Shown piece after piece: positions 12,841-25,459 of a stretch of 64,000 nucleotides of DNA. Position 1 is the stretch's first letter. Each line of letters begins with the position of its first letter. The stretch covers positions 12,338,001 to 12,402,000 of the forward strand of contig OU612073.1 in the NCBI GenBank assembly GCA_914767715.1, given 5' to 3'. The translations under genes were made by a program, and so were the position numbers. The notes beneath the pieces are model-generated. The model was not told the origin of the DNA and did not search any database. It was given only the letters and a program-made list of their open reading frames with translations. The DNA is from Membranipora membranacea (lineage: Eukaryota > Bryozoa > Gymnolaemata > Cheilostomatida > Membraniporidae).

Positions 12841-12849
12841 GCCAATTAG

Positions 12850-14130
12850 GAAATGTGTCGAATAAACACGGTTTGGATATTCGCGTCCAAAAAGTCATTC
12901 GTCACAATCGGAATTTGACTTTAATGCCATTTCCATGGGGCGATTACTACCGAAATCCTTACATAATCGATCCATGGGACCATAGTGAAAGAATAACAGG
13001 CCTTGAACTAAAAGTGAACAAATATAATTCAATGAATGCATAACCTTGATTGCTATAGAAAAAATGAGCAGTGTAAGAAAAGTAAGGTCTAGTTCTATTG
13101 CATTGTCCGCAGGTTATCACGTAAACATCTTGCAGCTTAAAAGTCTATTATCTTAGATAATTTGCTAGGCATTGCTAGATTATGATGTTTTGTATACGTT
13201 GATGATGCATAAATCAGATTACCACAAACTCGAATCCTATAAAAATGTATTGGGTCAAATAAATGCCTACCAATAGTTCGACTGGCAATTCTTTGCCCTT
13301 GGGGAGTTCTCATTACCTAAAACATTCTCATTTCAATAACTGGTTTTGAGCATCGATTGATGTCTAACAACCCACTTTGTTCAGATATCTCTACCAGGTA
13401 CAATGAAGCTGAAACAGTTATCCTGAATATAGAATTGAAACTAGGCACGACATTATCAAAGGTGCAATATGCATAGTGAGCGGGGAGTTGAATTATTTTG
13501 ACTAAAATAATTCAACTGGATTCAATTGGATTCAAATATTTAACATTAAGACTGAGTATACCCAATCCATACTGCCCCTCTCTTATCAAATACTTTTTTC
13601 TTATGTCGTACTTCAAAAATATTGTCACTTTTTTGTATCCTTATATATTTTAGTTTTCTCTATGCCTACAGAATATTGTATAACATCACACCTAGCTATA
13701 CAAACCATTTGCTTTACAAAAATGAAAATTCCCTAACATTTCTTAACAACTAAGGTTGTCCCCTCTTTATCGCTTTATGACACATAAATATGTATGAAAT
13801 GCTCAAACTTCAGATCATGGCCAAACCAGTGTATGTGTCCTCAGCTTTCTCAGCAAGGGCAACTTGCTAGCAAATGTCATGCCAAGAAGTTAACAGATTG
13901 GCACATTATCTTCCAAAAGTTAGCTCTAAAAATAAATCCAATCATCAATACCATCAAAGGACACCCGGATCTTTATTTCCTTGACACAAAAGCTTCAATG
14001 CTAAGGACAAGGACAACTCCACTTTGATCCGGAAGGAAGAGAATGATCATTATCGGATGACTATCAAGGACATAACAGTCCAAGTTACAGAATCACAATT
14101 GTTCAGGACCGTAGCAAAGAGAGCAAAATT
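12850..14130. other. no confident gene; one coding-like open frame
   Basis: The frame at 13794-14027 (+, 77 codons) has a fairly protein-like composition, including HPDLYFLDT. It ends in a stop, with further protein-like sequence in another frame to about 14100. It could be a decayed element protein. I cannot name it, and nothing else in this stretch looks coding. Confidence 0.35.
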
Positions 14131-14134
14131 GAGC

Positions 14135-14141
14135 TATAAAA
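14135..14141 (+). promoter_or_regulatory. TATA box of the short-chain collagen gene
   Basis: TATAAAA lies 47 bases before the proposed start codon at 14188. Initiation about 25-30 bases downstream would give a 5' leader of roughly 20 bases. The assignment rests on position and consensus only. Confidence 0.55.
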
Positions 14142-14187
14142 ATGTCTCAGCATGCTCTCAGCTGACAGTTACCTACTACCTGTGGAC

Positions 14188-17100
14188 ATGGATACATCAA
14201 TAAAGATCAGGTAAGATGAAATAAGTAAAACACTAGCTCTCCTGTTTTTTGCATCACTGATCATAGTTTTTGTTTGTGAACATATACCTAATCTTAGTAC
14301 CTGAAACCTGCTGTTTTCAACATATCCAGTTGGTTTCAACTAATGTGTTTATATTGTAATACAATGTTTTCATGATTAGACATCATTAAAAATCAAACAT
14401 TTTCATTTTCAGCATTGTGTTACTTGCACTGTTCATTTTTGGAGAGGCATTGGGCGAAGATCTTTCTGTTACTTTACAAAGTATGGAGAAAAGAGTAGCA
14501 GAACTAGAGGCCTTGACTGAAAAACAAAGAACTGCCATGGACAAACTGTTTAGTGCGGTGAGTAAGAGATGCTCCACAGCGGTCTCAAATGATATCAAAG
14601 AACTATTATGTAAAATAAAAATTCTATGTGATTCATTGGGTATTTCAATTAGAACGAGTAATGCTTTTTTAAGCAAATTTTCACTATTATCTCGCTTAAA
14701 ATTATCGCTCATTTGTTCTTCCAATAAGACATATATATTCCAAATCTTTCTCTTAGAATTTCTATCAATGAGTGAGTGATTTCGTAGCAATACTCAACCT
14801 TATTTAACGTCTCACAGTATTGTTAAGTAAGGCTGCAATGAGCTACTAAAGGTCTGGAGGTATGTTTCTAACTAGACACAGGCTCTTAAACTGTTTAAAT
14901 ACACATTCAGTGTCCCTCAAGCTAGATAAGAATGGAAAAAAATAATCAATTTAATTGAATCTGTAAGAGGTGGTAGCTTCCTGAAGTCACTTGATGTAAC
15001 TGTTATTCATATCCTGATCCTCATCATTTATTTGAACTTTTAAATATTTGTTTTGTTCAGTTGATGGTTGAGCCCGATTCATCTTTCAAGAAAAAAACAG
15101 GAAGGAACACAAATGAGGCAGACGTAGATGATATTGTTGCATCACTTTCTATTGAAGGTTAGTTACATAGACTTCATATCAATTGAATCTTAACAGGGTA
15201 CTATATACAGCAAAAGCGATGCACTTAATAGCTTTATATTCAGCAGCATTTTGTGATCACTTTCATGCTGATTTTTCTTTAAAAACATTTTGAGAATTAA
15301 TAACAAACTATCACGACAAGCTGCTAAATGAATAACTCACACTTGAATTCTGATCAAAATTGATCGAGTAATCAATAAAAAAAACCTAGCATGTTGACTG
15401 CAAGTAAATGATAACACCGACGCTACAGTGCTACACAATTCGGTGTCGTAACATCACTCCAATTAAAAACCTCAGTGCCTCAAGGCTCATGTTCGAAATG
15501 ATATCCTGTCTAGGTCTACGAGTAAGTCCATGGCTAGTTATCATCACATTACTAAAGAGTACAGACAGTAAAAGGCATGTTATATTCAGATGACTTATGA
15601 TAAAGTTTTATAGGGAAAAATTTAAATGCTCTTCTGGGCAAGAATTTATCGATAGTGTTATGAGTTGTCACCACATGATGTCCTTTGACAGTGCATGTGA
15701 TTGGCTGAGGCTTTGGTTTGATCTCCACTCAGGGCACATCACATATTTGTATTCATGTATCACTGTGATATCACAAAACACATAATAACTCCGAAATCAT
15801 ATTCTAGATGGGTAGGTAGGCAGCAAGTCAAAATATTATGATCCACCTCAGAAATTACATTTACATGTAACTGAACCTGTCGGTATTTCGTGTTAGGTCG
15901 GCGTGTAGTTTTTATGAACATGATATTCTTGCATAATCAAATGAAAAATATTTTGCTCCACATTTACAATATATGTTTTAGAAATCCGTCCCTTAGCCTC
16001 TTTGAATTACCTTGATTTCTATGAGTAAGCATAGTCTGCAATGAACCTCACAGAACACAAAAGGTCCAAAAAAAGGGTTCTCAGATTACAAAATTGCTAG
16101 TAGCGGCATGGAAAAGAATCTTACAGGCTCTGTTTCAAAAACAATTCATGGGTTACTATAGTCGAAACCATCTTAGTGATTAACTTCTTCCATAAGACAT
16201 AAAGCTCTATAACCATATCCATGTAAACAACAATATCTGCTGTTTTGTTACAGATCTCCGCTCATTGCTGACTGGAAGAGACGGTAAGTTATTTGCTCAT
16301 TTATCAATCAAATAGAAAACTTTTCAAAACCATTAATGTCACTCAAAGCTCGCAAGTCAAGGAGTAGGAATAGCTATTCTGTGCTGGTGAGGTAAGAAGA
16401 CTACTTTATACCCACAACTGAATCAGCAGGAAGTGCAAACTAGTTCTAGTCTTTGTGCTGTTTGATGTCAATGCAGTCAAATGTATTATTCAAGTGAGCA
16501 TGGACATTTAATACCAGTGTTATTACTGAGCATCCAAGTACACTATAACATCCTAGGTTTCTTTCAGGAGCAAATGGCATGCCAGGCAGAGATGGACGTC
16601 CCGGATTTCAGGGGTTACCCGGTATCGCTGGACCACCAGGTATGAAATTTTCCCTACCAGTTTGACCTACATTGATTTATACGACTTGCGCTAATTAACC
16701 TGACATTGTGGTTTAAGAGCTTAAATACTTGACAGATCAGCAGTTCCTCTCTCTCTCTCTCTCCAACAAATGCTTAACAAATCTCTGTCTGGTTGTGGAC
16801 TTGTTTTGATGTTACAACATTTGAGCTATCCCTCTTCTCAAAGACAGCATCTCATAAATATGAAAATGTACTGGTACCCTTTTGCTTCCTGTACCGGACA
16901 ATAGAATTTTCTATTTTTTAACTCAAGTGCTTCAACTGTAAACCCATCAAACTATGAAGGTGAAAATAGCCGCTCTCATCCACCCTATACTGACAGTCTG
17001 CACTAACACAAAGTATATTCTTTCTATTTCGCAGGGAGGGATGGGAGAGACGGAGATGATGGGGATGATGGGAAGGACGGAGATGATGGCAGGCCAGGTC

Positions 17101-19023
17101 TTCCCGGTCTCGCGGGAAGAGATGGTAACCCAGGAAATCCTGGCAATTCCTCAAGAGGTCTACCGGGAGAACCAGGAGTTGCAGGGCCACCAGGAACTGT
17201 AGGACTGCCTGGGACTCCAGGGTCTTCTGGACAACAGGGAATTCGTGGACATCCTGGAACTCCTGCAAATTCTTCAGAGATTGGTTCAGTGTACACACGA
17301 TGGGGTCGGACATCTTGTGCAGGTGGATCTTCACTCATCTATGAAGGTAAGTCCTACTTCTACAGGTCACATGTAGGACTTCTTGCCCAGCTATATGTGC
17401 CTCAATTACCACTGATCCATGAAGCTTTTCTCAATGCATCCATATCATATTTGTTTGTATGAGTTGTTAGAACTGTTGAACATAAATTGAAAACTGACAA
17501 AATATTGAACTGCCTGACTTTAGATGTATTATGGTTTCATGTCTTGGTTTGTGATTAGGTCTATGATGACAATGTAAAGTGATTTTAATTCCGTGTGAAA
17601 ACATGCCAACACCAGACAACTGTTCCTTGTTCCTTATCAACACATATCCTTAGGTTGTCAATAGGCTGTGGTTTCCTTTAGACTTCAAAAGGACCACAGC
17701 CTGGCAGCTAATTCTGCATTCTAATTATGCAGTATTTTCAAATTTAGAAAATTAGGAGCATTTCTGGGTAAAAATTGTGTACAGTGTTCGAAATTGTCCT
17801 CCCTTCTCGTCTATGAGGTATGGGGTATCTATGAGGGCTAGTGCTGTGCCAACCTAATAAGCTACCACTTTTTATTACCATTCTTTTCCACATAAATTCA
17901 AAATAATTATAGTTTCATTTTCAGGAGACATTTTACAATAGTAGATAACTTATTACGCTTATTACTTATTTATACAGTTCTCTCAAGTAGATAGAAGTGA
18001 TAGCACTAGTGTACAGCACTAGGCCTCGTAGATACCTCATACCTCATAGATGAGAAGAGAGGACAATTTCTAACACCGTACATCATTTTTACCCAGAAGT
18101 GCTCCTAATTTTCTAAATGTGAAAATGTTGCGTAACTATTGCAGAAATAGCTGCCAGACTATGTATTGCTGTGGTCCTTCTGAAGTTTTTAAGGCACAGA
18201 TAACCTCACATATGGTGATGCATTACAAAGCAACCGTTACATATTGCTGTTATTTTTCAGGATTTGCTGCTGGCTCTTATTCAAGTTATACAGGAGGTGG
18301 CACTAACTTCCAATGCCTGCCAAAATCTGCACCAGATCACGATACATCATTCAGTGTCAGCTCAGGAGTCACCTACATACACGGTGTCGAGTATGAGGCC
18401 TACCTAAATTCGGGGTCGTTTGGAAGCTCCATGTGCAATCAAAATGCCCCATGTGCACGCTGCCATAGCCAAAGATCTTCTGTGATGATGTACCCAGCTA
18501 AGAGGGACTGCCCGACAGGCTGGACCAAAGAATATGAAGGTAAGTCAAACACAGTGTCGACAAAGTTTATGTTTTTGTCACAGTATTGTGCATTTGAATC
18601 AATCACATATTTATCTTTAACATACAAAATCTGAATGTCTGGCATCACATCGCACGCTTTTAAATATCTGATTTGGATGCTAGAAACCTGCTTAGACAAG
18701 TAGCAAAAAGCGACATTGTAATTGTAATTCATAACAAATTCTTGTGATCAGTGGTCTGGCATTTTACATATTTTTTTGGCACTCAACAGCATATTAATAT
18801 GACTATTACAGGTTATCTAATGACTGAGGCCCATACCAGTACACACCCCAGTACATTTGAATGTGTAGACAGAGAACCAGAGGCTATCAACGGGATGAGT
18901 TATAACTACGGTGGTGCTGGCTTCTACTTCATAAGACCAGATTGTAGTAGTACTGGAACGATCGGTCATTGTGGACCCTACTCAAGCAGCTACCATTTGA
19001 CATGTGTTGTTTGCACAAGATAA
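14188..19023 (+). CDS. secreted short-chain collagen C4-type protein, 8 exons, 389 aa
   Basis: Exons are 14188-14210, 14413-14557, 15061-15157, 16254-16283, 16568-16639, 17035-17346, 18261-18539 and 18812-19023. Every junction has GT...AG and compatible phase, giving 389 codons plus TAA. Residues 1-22 form a signal peptide (hydrophobic core IVLLALFIF). Residues about 25-56 are a short coiled coil (MEKRVAELEALTEKQ), a likely trimerisation seed. Gly-X-Y triplets run from 96 to 161 (22) and 164 to 199 (12), with one two-residue interruption. The C-terminal 190 residues match the globular domain of short-chain collagen C4 proteins known from sponges and other invertebrates: VYTRWGRTSC, GGGTNFQCLP, CPTGWTKEYEGYLM and HLTCVVCTR. 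It presumably forms secreted extracellular-matrix trimers. The start was chosen because the small first exon joins in frame to the signal core. A relic paralogous exon lies at 8901-8994. Confidence 0.9.
17729..18131. mobile_element. foldback/MITE-like element in collagen intron 6
   Basis: 17729-17848 is closely mirrored by 18012-18131, with arms of about 120 bp and scattered mismatches. The spacer is about 160 bases. The element lies wholly inside the intron between exons 6 and 7, so it does not disturb the frame. No transposase frame is present. Its length and structure fit a non-autonomous foldback element or MITE. Confidence 0.8.
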
Positions 19024-19292
19024 AGAAAAGGTATGTATTACTTTATGGATTCTCCTGTCAGTTAGTTCAAGAATTGGATCAGCATCAGATTAATGCTGTT
19101 CATGCACATCGTTCATAAACAGCAATTGTCAGATTATCATTATGATTGTATCCCCTAATCAGCCACACCCTACCCAATCACAGCTTAATACTTTAGCTAT
19201 AGCCTTTCCCCTCCCCTTGAAGAATGGCAATGTTATGTGCATAGCTAAATTACTTGTGGATGTGACCCAATAGGTCCTTTTATTTATTACAG

Positions 19293-19450
19293 GATACCGT
19301 AGAATATTTCACGGCCATCCGAAAGCCGAACAGATACAAATCGCTACTCCAAAATCAACTTCTCCGAGAACACTTAAAAAAAACTTTATATTGTAAGAAA
19401 CCTCTTTTATTCCTTACCAATCAACTTCCAATAAAACTACAGCATTGAAC
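19293..19450 (+). other. probable 3'-UTR exon of the collagen gene, with AATAAA
   Basis: A few bases after the stop at 19023 comes a donor consensus (aaaag/gtatgt), and a good acceptor (tttattacag) ends at 19292. An AATAAA lies at 19430-19435. This suggests a spliced 3' UTR; it is inferred from signals only. Confidence 0.4.
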
Positions 19451-19709
19451 AGAGCTTCTTATTGATTTAGGGCACATCAAGATGATCAACAAATAAGTAT
19501 ACTGATTCACATTTCACCACATTTCTTTAAAAAACACTTATCATTGCTAGTCACTATAGCTACATATTCCTTGACTGTAATTGATAGTGCTGATGGATAG
19601 TTACAAGATGACCTTTGAGTTTTGAAATAAAAATAATATCCGACTAGAAGGAATACAACAGTTTTGAATCCCAATTCACTTTAACAGAGTGAATGGGGAG
19701 ATACTTTGA

Positions 19710-19739
19710 GCAAGGAGTTATTTGTCTTTAACTCCTTGC
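19710..19739. repeat. hairpin of the AAGGAGT..ACTCCTT type
   Basis: gcaaggagtta (19710-19720) pairs perfectly with 19729-19739 across an 8-base loop. Similar inverted AAGGAGTA/TACTCCTT pairs occur near 53950-54030, 60870-60905 and 61204-61226, suggesting a family of tiny palindromic elements. Confidence 0.6.
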
Positions 19740-20340
19740 TTTGAGCATAATAAATTTGTTACAAGTAGGTCATATTTTTATTAAGTCTGCTTTCAGAGAC
19801 TCTTGCCTATCACATCCAAAATCAAAGGCAATGTGCATCTCATATTGTTGCGAAATATATAATTCAATCATTTTAAAAACATAGCACAAGATATGGGTTG
19901 AATGGTGGACCACAGTAATACTTAGAACAAGTTTGTTTCCTCTGTTGTTTTGGAGTGTTATTGCAATATCCGACTTTTACAATAGCACTCCTCCACCATA
20001 GAAGGAACACACTTGTTCTTAGCAGAACAGTGGTATGAGTATGAAAACAAAAAAATTAAAAACAGGTGAGGAAATACTACGTGATGGAGTCGACACCCAT
20101 ACACATTTTCTAATGTGTAGAGAGTTTGACACACAAGCAATCATTTATTTAAACGACGGGACCCTAATTCTTTCCAGCCAACAAGATTTCTCATAGATAG
20201 GTTCTGAGATTATAAATCATGCCGCAAGAAAAGTTCAGGATGGCGCGTTGTCTTCAGTGGTCTTCCAGTTCAACATTGACTGTTTTCTTCACATTACAAC
20301 TCATGGTTGTCCGATCTTGACATCATGTAATGCAGGGTTT

Positions 20341-20732
20341 GGTAACAATCCTGGTAAATTCATATGTGCTGCTGTAAAACCCGTAGTACTGTGAGAGGTC
20401 TCTGAATATCAGGTAACCAGATAAAGCCTCCCACAAGTGGGAGGGTGATTTCCAGGGCTATTGGTTTAAATGCAGATTGGAGGAATAAAAACAATATCAA
20501 TAAGTTGTTTTAATTGAGATAGTACCTATGTATGTAGCCATCTGACAAGCTGGGAGACACAGGTCACGTAGCTTGTTGACTGCACATCCCCTTGCTAAAT
20601 ATATCCATTATCTTAACAGGTAATTTGGCTGACTTAAATAGCGGTTCGCATGCAGTACCTACCATTCCTAATTTTTCCCTGACCAATCTCCAGCTGTATT
20701 GTGATCATTATCTGTTGTTTTTGGCAGGCAAA
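20341..20732 (+). repeat. segmental duplicate of 27153-27465
   Basis: Strings such as ggtaacaatcctgg, tactgtgagaggtctctga, atatcaggt.accag, gacaagctggga and ggcaggcaa occur in the same order in both places, with insertions and deletions between them. The duplicated DNA is noncoding and lies on either side of the sushi-NHL gene. Confidence 0.7.
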
Positions 20733-22555
20733 ATCACCCTAACAAAGAGCAGGCTTGCTAACTAGCGCCATCAAACCAATCTTGGGCTGGTGAAATGGTG
20801 CAATTGGTGTGCTAGATATTCACTGACCGGCGATTGGTGCCGATGTGGTCCCACTGTGGGAACTTTCATTTCGCTCCTCAGAACTGATAGCTTGTTTATC
20901 ATAAAGACGTCACCGGCTGTCAGATATATAGATGATGATGCTGACAATCAGTTACAGTTGCATGCAGCCTGAATTAGGGTCACAGCCTGTGAACACCCAC
21001 CTCCTCCCCTTAACTTTCACCTTCTAAATTAGGTGATGAATATTGCATATCTTGAATGAATGCTGAAATTGGAATTTTTCTATTGTATAATTCTTACCTA
21101 TTTTCCTATGCATAGTCTACCTGATACATCAGCCTGGCCGTAGTGATTGACTCTCCTCTGCCAATGTGTGGGTTGAAGTGACCTTTATGCTCCGGTTTAC
21201 TCTGACCCAACTATTCTCTGCGGCTATATAGGTCAAATGACCTTATTCTCTGGCATGCTTTGCTCGGGTATGAAGACCGATCTATTCCCTGCAGCTGTGT
21301 AGGTCATGTGGCCTCTGAGGTAGTCAAGGTCGGGGACCTGGAAATGCTGGTAAGGGTTGGCGACCCTAGAAAAAGTGTGCCATGGGCTGCAGTCAACTTT
21401 TGGAGAGGTAAAATACCACTGAACTAACTTAGAGCGGTGGTGATTTGTTCACCAAAACTGCCAGGGTAGTATGTTCCCTAATCCTTTTATAACAGAACTT
21501 ATGTTTTCATTACCAATAAATTCTAAACTATATATCTTCATAATTCTAACAATAGAAGTATTAAAAAAAACTGTTCTAGGTGAGCTCGGGCTAGGCTTAC
21601 GGTTATACTGTAAGCAGATCATCAGTTAAATGTGAATCCCTGACAGGGGAGATAACGTGCTATAGACCCTTGATTTTTGCACTTGAAATTAGGGTGCATC
21701 ATTCAATAATGTCGTTCTGCGAAGAAATTTGCTTTTTATGTTCATTGCAATGGCAAAGCTTTGATATGAACAGTGGTTGTTTTTTGCTTTCCTAGTTTTG
21801 TTGATTATTTTTCAAGCTTATTTGGGCTTGTCATGAGGAGTTTGTTCAGTAGAAGTCGATTTCAGAGCGTAACTTGTAAATTCGTTTTTCCAAGCAAATT
21901 TCACACACTTGAATCATCTTTGAATGTAGATTCGATGTGAAGGTATGAGTACATGGGGAGTCTGGTAAAAACCTGCAACACAATCATAACCATGAATAAC
22001 GGCCAAATGCATTTTTACTGTATAATATGGTTTTATTAGATTAGCTTCCTTTGTGTGTTAGAAAGAGAGATGGTGAAAACACAAGGAAGATCTTATAAAA
22101 GATCTTGACGTACACAGTAGGCTTTTTATCAAAATGCATGTTTAGGCTTCAAATTATCAAAAGTTTTGTTTTCAAGTTAGCAAGTTTATTGTTTTAACGC
22201 AAAAAAATAAAACATTGTAAAGTTAATTTCGTTTCGTTCAAGTTTCAGCAACAGAGAGTAATCCTCAAGCTTGTTCAGTGTTCTCTATATGTTGGTAGTG
22301 TGGCGGTTCTTATTGTTCCAGCTATGATACTGAAAAAGATGAGATTAAAACTGTTAATAACTACCGACCAAAAGGGTGAGGGCTATGCATCATGATACGT
22401 TAATTATTCATCATTTGATATAACCATCTTTAACAAAAGTGATGCATTAAATTACAATAAGGAACTTACACCCAAACCGTGTTATGCCGGTAAAGGTCCC
22501 AACAAACAGGGAGTCGTCAGTGAGAAGCAGAGAGAATGGATCATCACAAATGCCC

Positions 22556-24997
22556 CTACAAGCCCGTCTGTCCACCCTGTCTGATTCCAGATCGGCCGAT
22601 CGGATGTTTGCCACCTGATGGATCAGCTACAAGCAGGGTGGAGTTACATAGAAAAACTTTCCCAGCAGTAACCAAGAAGCGAGACTCGAGGAGAGTACCA
22701 TATCTGATCCCGGCACTGCCTGTTGACCCTGCGATGCGTGTTACAAGACGATCTTCATATATTACCTTGAAAAAGGCTCCACCTATTGAAACACCTGAGA
22801 TGAACAGATCATTATTAATGTCCTACAACAAATGAAATGGCCGAACTCCGGAAAAGATATTGACCTCTCCGGATGCAGGGTAGAATGTGCTGGCAGCTCC
22901 AGTTTCAAGGTCTACAGCTCTGATCCGGGCTGTTTCTTGCTCAAGAACCAAAATCTGGCTGGTGTCAGCTCGATCTATTACTACAGAAACTGGCCTACTG
23001 AACCTAGCAGATGAAGCATCACCATCAATGCTTCCACATTCTGCTTCGCAGTTCCCAATTAGGACTGAAGTTTCTCCCGAAAGACTGTTGACTCGCCTGA
23101 TACATCCATCAACAACAACAACAAGAAGATCTCCGCCGATCTGCACAAATCCATTAATATCACCAAAATCCCCAACAATAAAAGTTATATCCGACCCATT
23201 GGTAGTCTTCAGAGCAGCTCTCTCAGCATACATAATGTATCCTGGTCGACTCTGATCTTCTTCCATTTCGAACACAGTATCATCAGTTGAGACAAAAGTT
23301 GTATCCTCCAGAGAACTGATTTTTAATCTGTAGATAAGCCACACAATCGGTATTACATGGTGACAACACACTACACATATATCAGTATATATACACTTTC
23401 ATTGATTCATAGAGATCAGTTTGAGCTCGCCTCATGTGACTGGCAAGCGCATTGGGGATTCTGACAGAAATTCGGCCCTCGTATAAATTGCATTCAATGG
23501 TGATGGAAAAGTTTTATAAAAATACCATTTAACATTAATATATAGTTTCGAATATAAACAGGTCTGCACTTAATGCAATAAAAATATCTCACCGAGCAAA
23601 GAGCTCCTGAGCCTGATCTGTACATGAGATTTCAGGCTCTCTGTAAAAACAAGTATAAATTAAAATCTGCTCAACTGTTTTGGTTTGATAGGACTCATTT
23701 CATTTCATTCATTTTAGCAAAAGAGAACATGGGGATGAACTTCTAGAAAGCCAATGAAAATCAAGACTCCATTACTGCAAAAATCTACCTTCATTCAACA
23801 GAATACACCTCGTCTCGTCCATCAATGTCAATCAAGCCACATGTACAACATATTCTTACAAATTCACTGACAGCGATTGCAGTAGCTGATACTATCACAA
23901 GGTATGAGCATTCAAATAAGTTTGTACACCCGTTGCCATTATGTGCCTCAAACAAAAGATAACTTGTATTGTAAAAAACTGCAATGTTTCATGAAACTGG
24001 TCAGCTAATTATGGCCTATTGTTGAACTCGCAAATTATTATTCAATTTATCAAACTAACCTAAACACTGCGAGATATCTACATCCTCAAGCATCCCTGTG
24101 TCCAGACATTCCACGCCGATTGTCCGGAGAAATTCATTGGTTGCATCAAGGTCAAAGAAAAAGTCGTCAGCACATGTAAATGTGGCTTGGCTTCCCACAG
24201 CAAAATCTCCTGTTGGTATCTGACCATTTACTAGATTTGTTAGTGCGATAGAACAGGTGATTTCCACAATCAATGAAAGATATTTTTTAAACAATTTACA
24301 CAAAACAATGTCTCAACAGGAGCATGCAAATCGTTATCAAAACAGCAATTTCATAAACACGATCAATTGAAGTAGGCATATGACTGAAAATGGTCACCTG
24401 CGCAATTTTCCAAAATAACTAACCTGAACACACTGGGATTTCTACATCCTGAAATATCCCTGTGTCGAGACATTCCACGCTGAATTCCCGTATCATTTCA
24501 TTTGAAGATTCATCTCGATTAAAGAAAAAGCCGTCATCACATGTAAATGTGGCATCGCCTCCCACAGCAAAATCATCTGTTGGGATTTGACCATTTACAA
24601 GATTTGTTTGTGCGATTGAACAGGTGATTTCTGCAATCAGTGAAAGATATTTTTCAAACAATTGACACAGAAGAATGTCTCAACAGGATCATGCAAATCG
24701 TTATCAAAACAGCAATTTCATAAACACGATCAATTGAAGTAGGCATATGACTGAAAATGATCACCTGCGCAATATTCTGAAATAACTAACCTGAACACTG
24801 TGGGATTTCTACATCCTCAAATATCCCTGTGTCGAGACATTCCACGCTGAATGTCCGAATCAATTCATTTGAGGTTTCAGCCCGATAAAAGAAATAGCCG
24901 TCATCACATGTAAAGATGGCTTGGCTTCCCACGGCAAAATCACCTGTTTGGATCTGACCATTTTCTAGATTTGTTAGTGAGATTGAACATCTGATTT
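22556..24997 (-). pseudogene. sushi (x3) and NHL-like propeller gene, with damage
   Basis: Three CCP/sushi modules are encoded on separate exons, 24791-24997, 24424-24630 and 24060-24263 (minus strand). The first two are 207 bases, phase 1-1. Each has four cysteines in the ITC..FTC..VEC..xC order and repeats NGQIPTGDFAVG. A 48-base exon at 23593-23640 (EPEISCTDQAQELFA) joins in phase to a terminal exon at 23327-22556. That exon encodes NHL-like blades, for example GDFGDINGFVQIGGDLLVVV and DRLVTRIAGSTGSAGIRYGT. The link between the third sushi exon and 23640 was not resolved. Damage: TAG at 22825-22823 interrupts a blade whose homology continues in the same frame to TAG at 22558-22556, and the third sushi module lacks its acceptor AG (GTGG where its sisters have GCAG). 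The ancestor was probably a secreted adhesion or matrix protein. A gene still working with altered splicing is possible. Confidence 0.6.
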
Positions 24998-25221
24998 CTG
25001 CCAATAAGGAAAAAAACATCAAAACATTGTCAGCATAAATTGGCTCAACCACAAAACAATTTCATTATCAAACCAGTGATTTTGATACAGGGAACAACAG
25101 TTGCTCACTTCACACTATGCACCTAATGTAACATCATAGCTATTTTGTACCTTCAATGTAATGTTTTCAACTATAGTTGAGGATCATGTGACTTTTCTTT
25201 CTGTACACTGAATGTTACCCT

Positions 25222-25420
25222 TACATATTTTCAGTTGCAACAGTGCCTCTGTTTTCAAATTCAAACCAAATTTTTATCTCAAAATGTACCAGTGGTGCAT
25301 TTATTAAAGATCTGTACCTTTGCACTGCACTGGCGTCTGCAACTATTGAAAGCAGAAAGACAAGACACACCGCTGTAGAGATGATTTGACTGCAGAAAGC
25401 CAAAACTTGAAAGAGTATAT
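25222..25420 (-). pseudogene. signal-peptide exon copy C1
   Basis: On the minus strand an ATG at 25401-25403 opens a strong signal peptide (MAFCSQIISTAVCLVFLLSI, then VADASA as a plausible cleavage region). A donor-like AG/GTACAG follows at about 25312. The frame itself runs on to a stop near 25221. Related copies at 26695-26925 and 30232-30476 are frame-broken. It may be an alternative first exon for the sushi gene, but its phase does not match the first sushi exon, so the connection is unproven. Confidence 0.4.
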
Positions 25421-25459
25421 CTCATTTAGGTAGAATAAACTGTTTCTATTGTGTTTACT

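Larger units (their letters stand above)
19451..22555. other. no gene; duplicated noncoding sequence and a small hairpin
   Basis: No convincing coding sequence is seen. The stretch contains the GCAAGGAGTTA hairpin at 19710-19739 and a segment at 20341-20732 that is duplicated at 27153-27465. The plus-strand frame at 22536-22835 is the antisense shadow of the NHL-like exon. Confidence 0.55.

Noticed and set aside
17024-17338. Minus-strand Pro/Gly-rich frame
   Set aside because: It is the mirror of the collagen exon 17035-17346; Gly-X-Y coding gives a Pro-rich antisense frame.
21200-21310. aggtca-containing palindromes as nuclear-receptor sites
   Set aside because: Short half-sites of this kind occur often by chance, and no promoter is placed nearby.
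22536-23255. Plus-strand frames over the NHL-like exon
   Set aside because: They are antisense shadows, and the minus strand carries the repeated domain pattern and splice signals.
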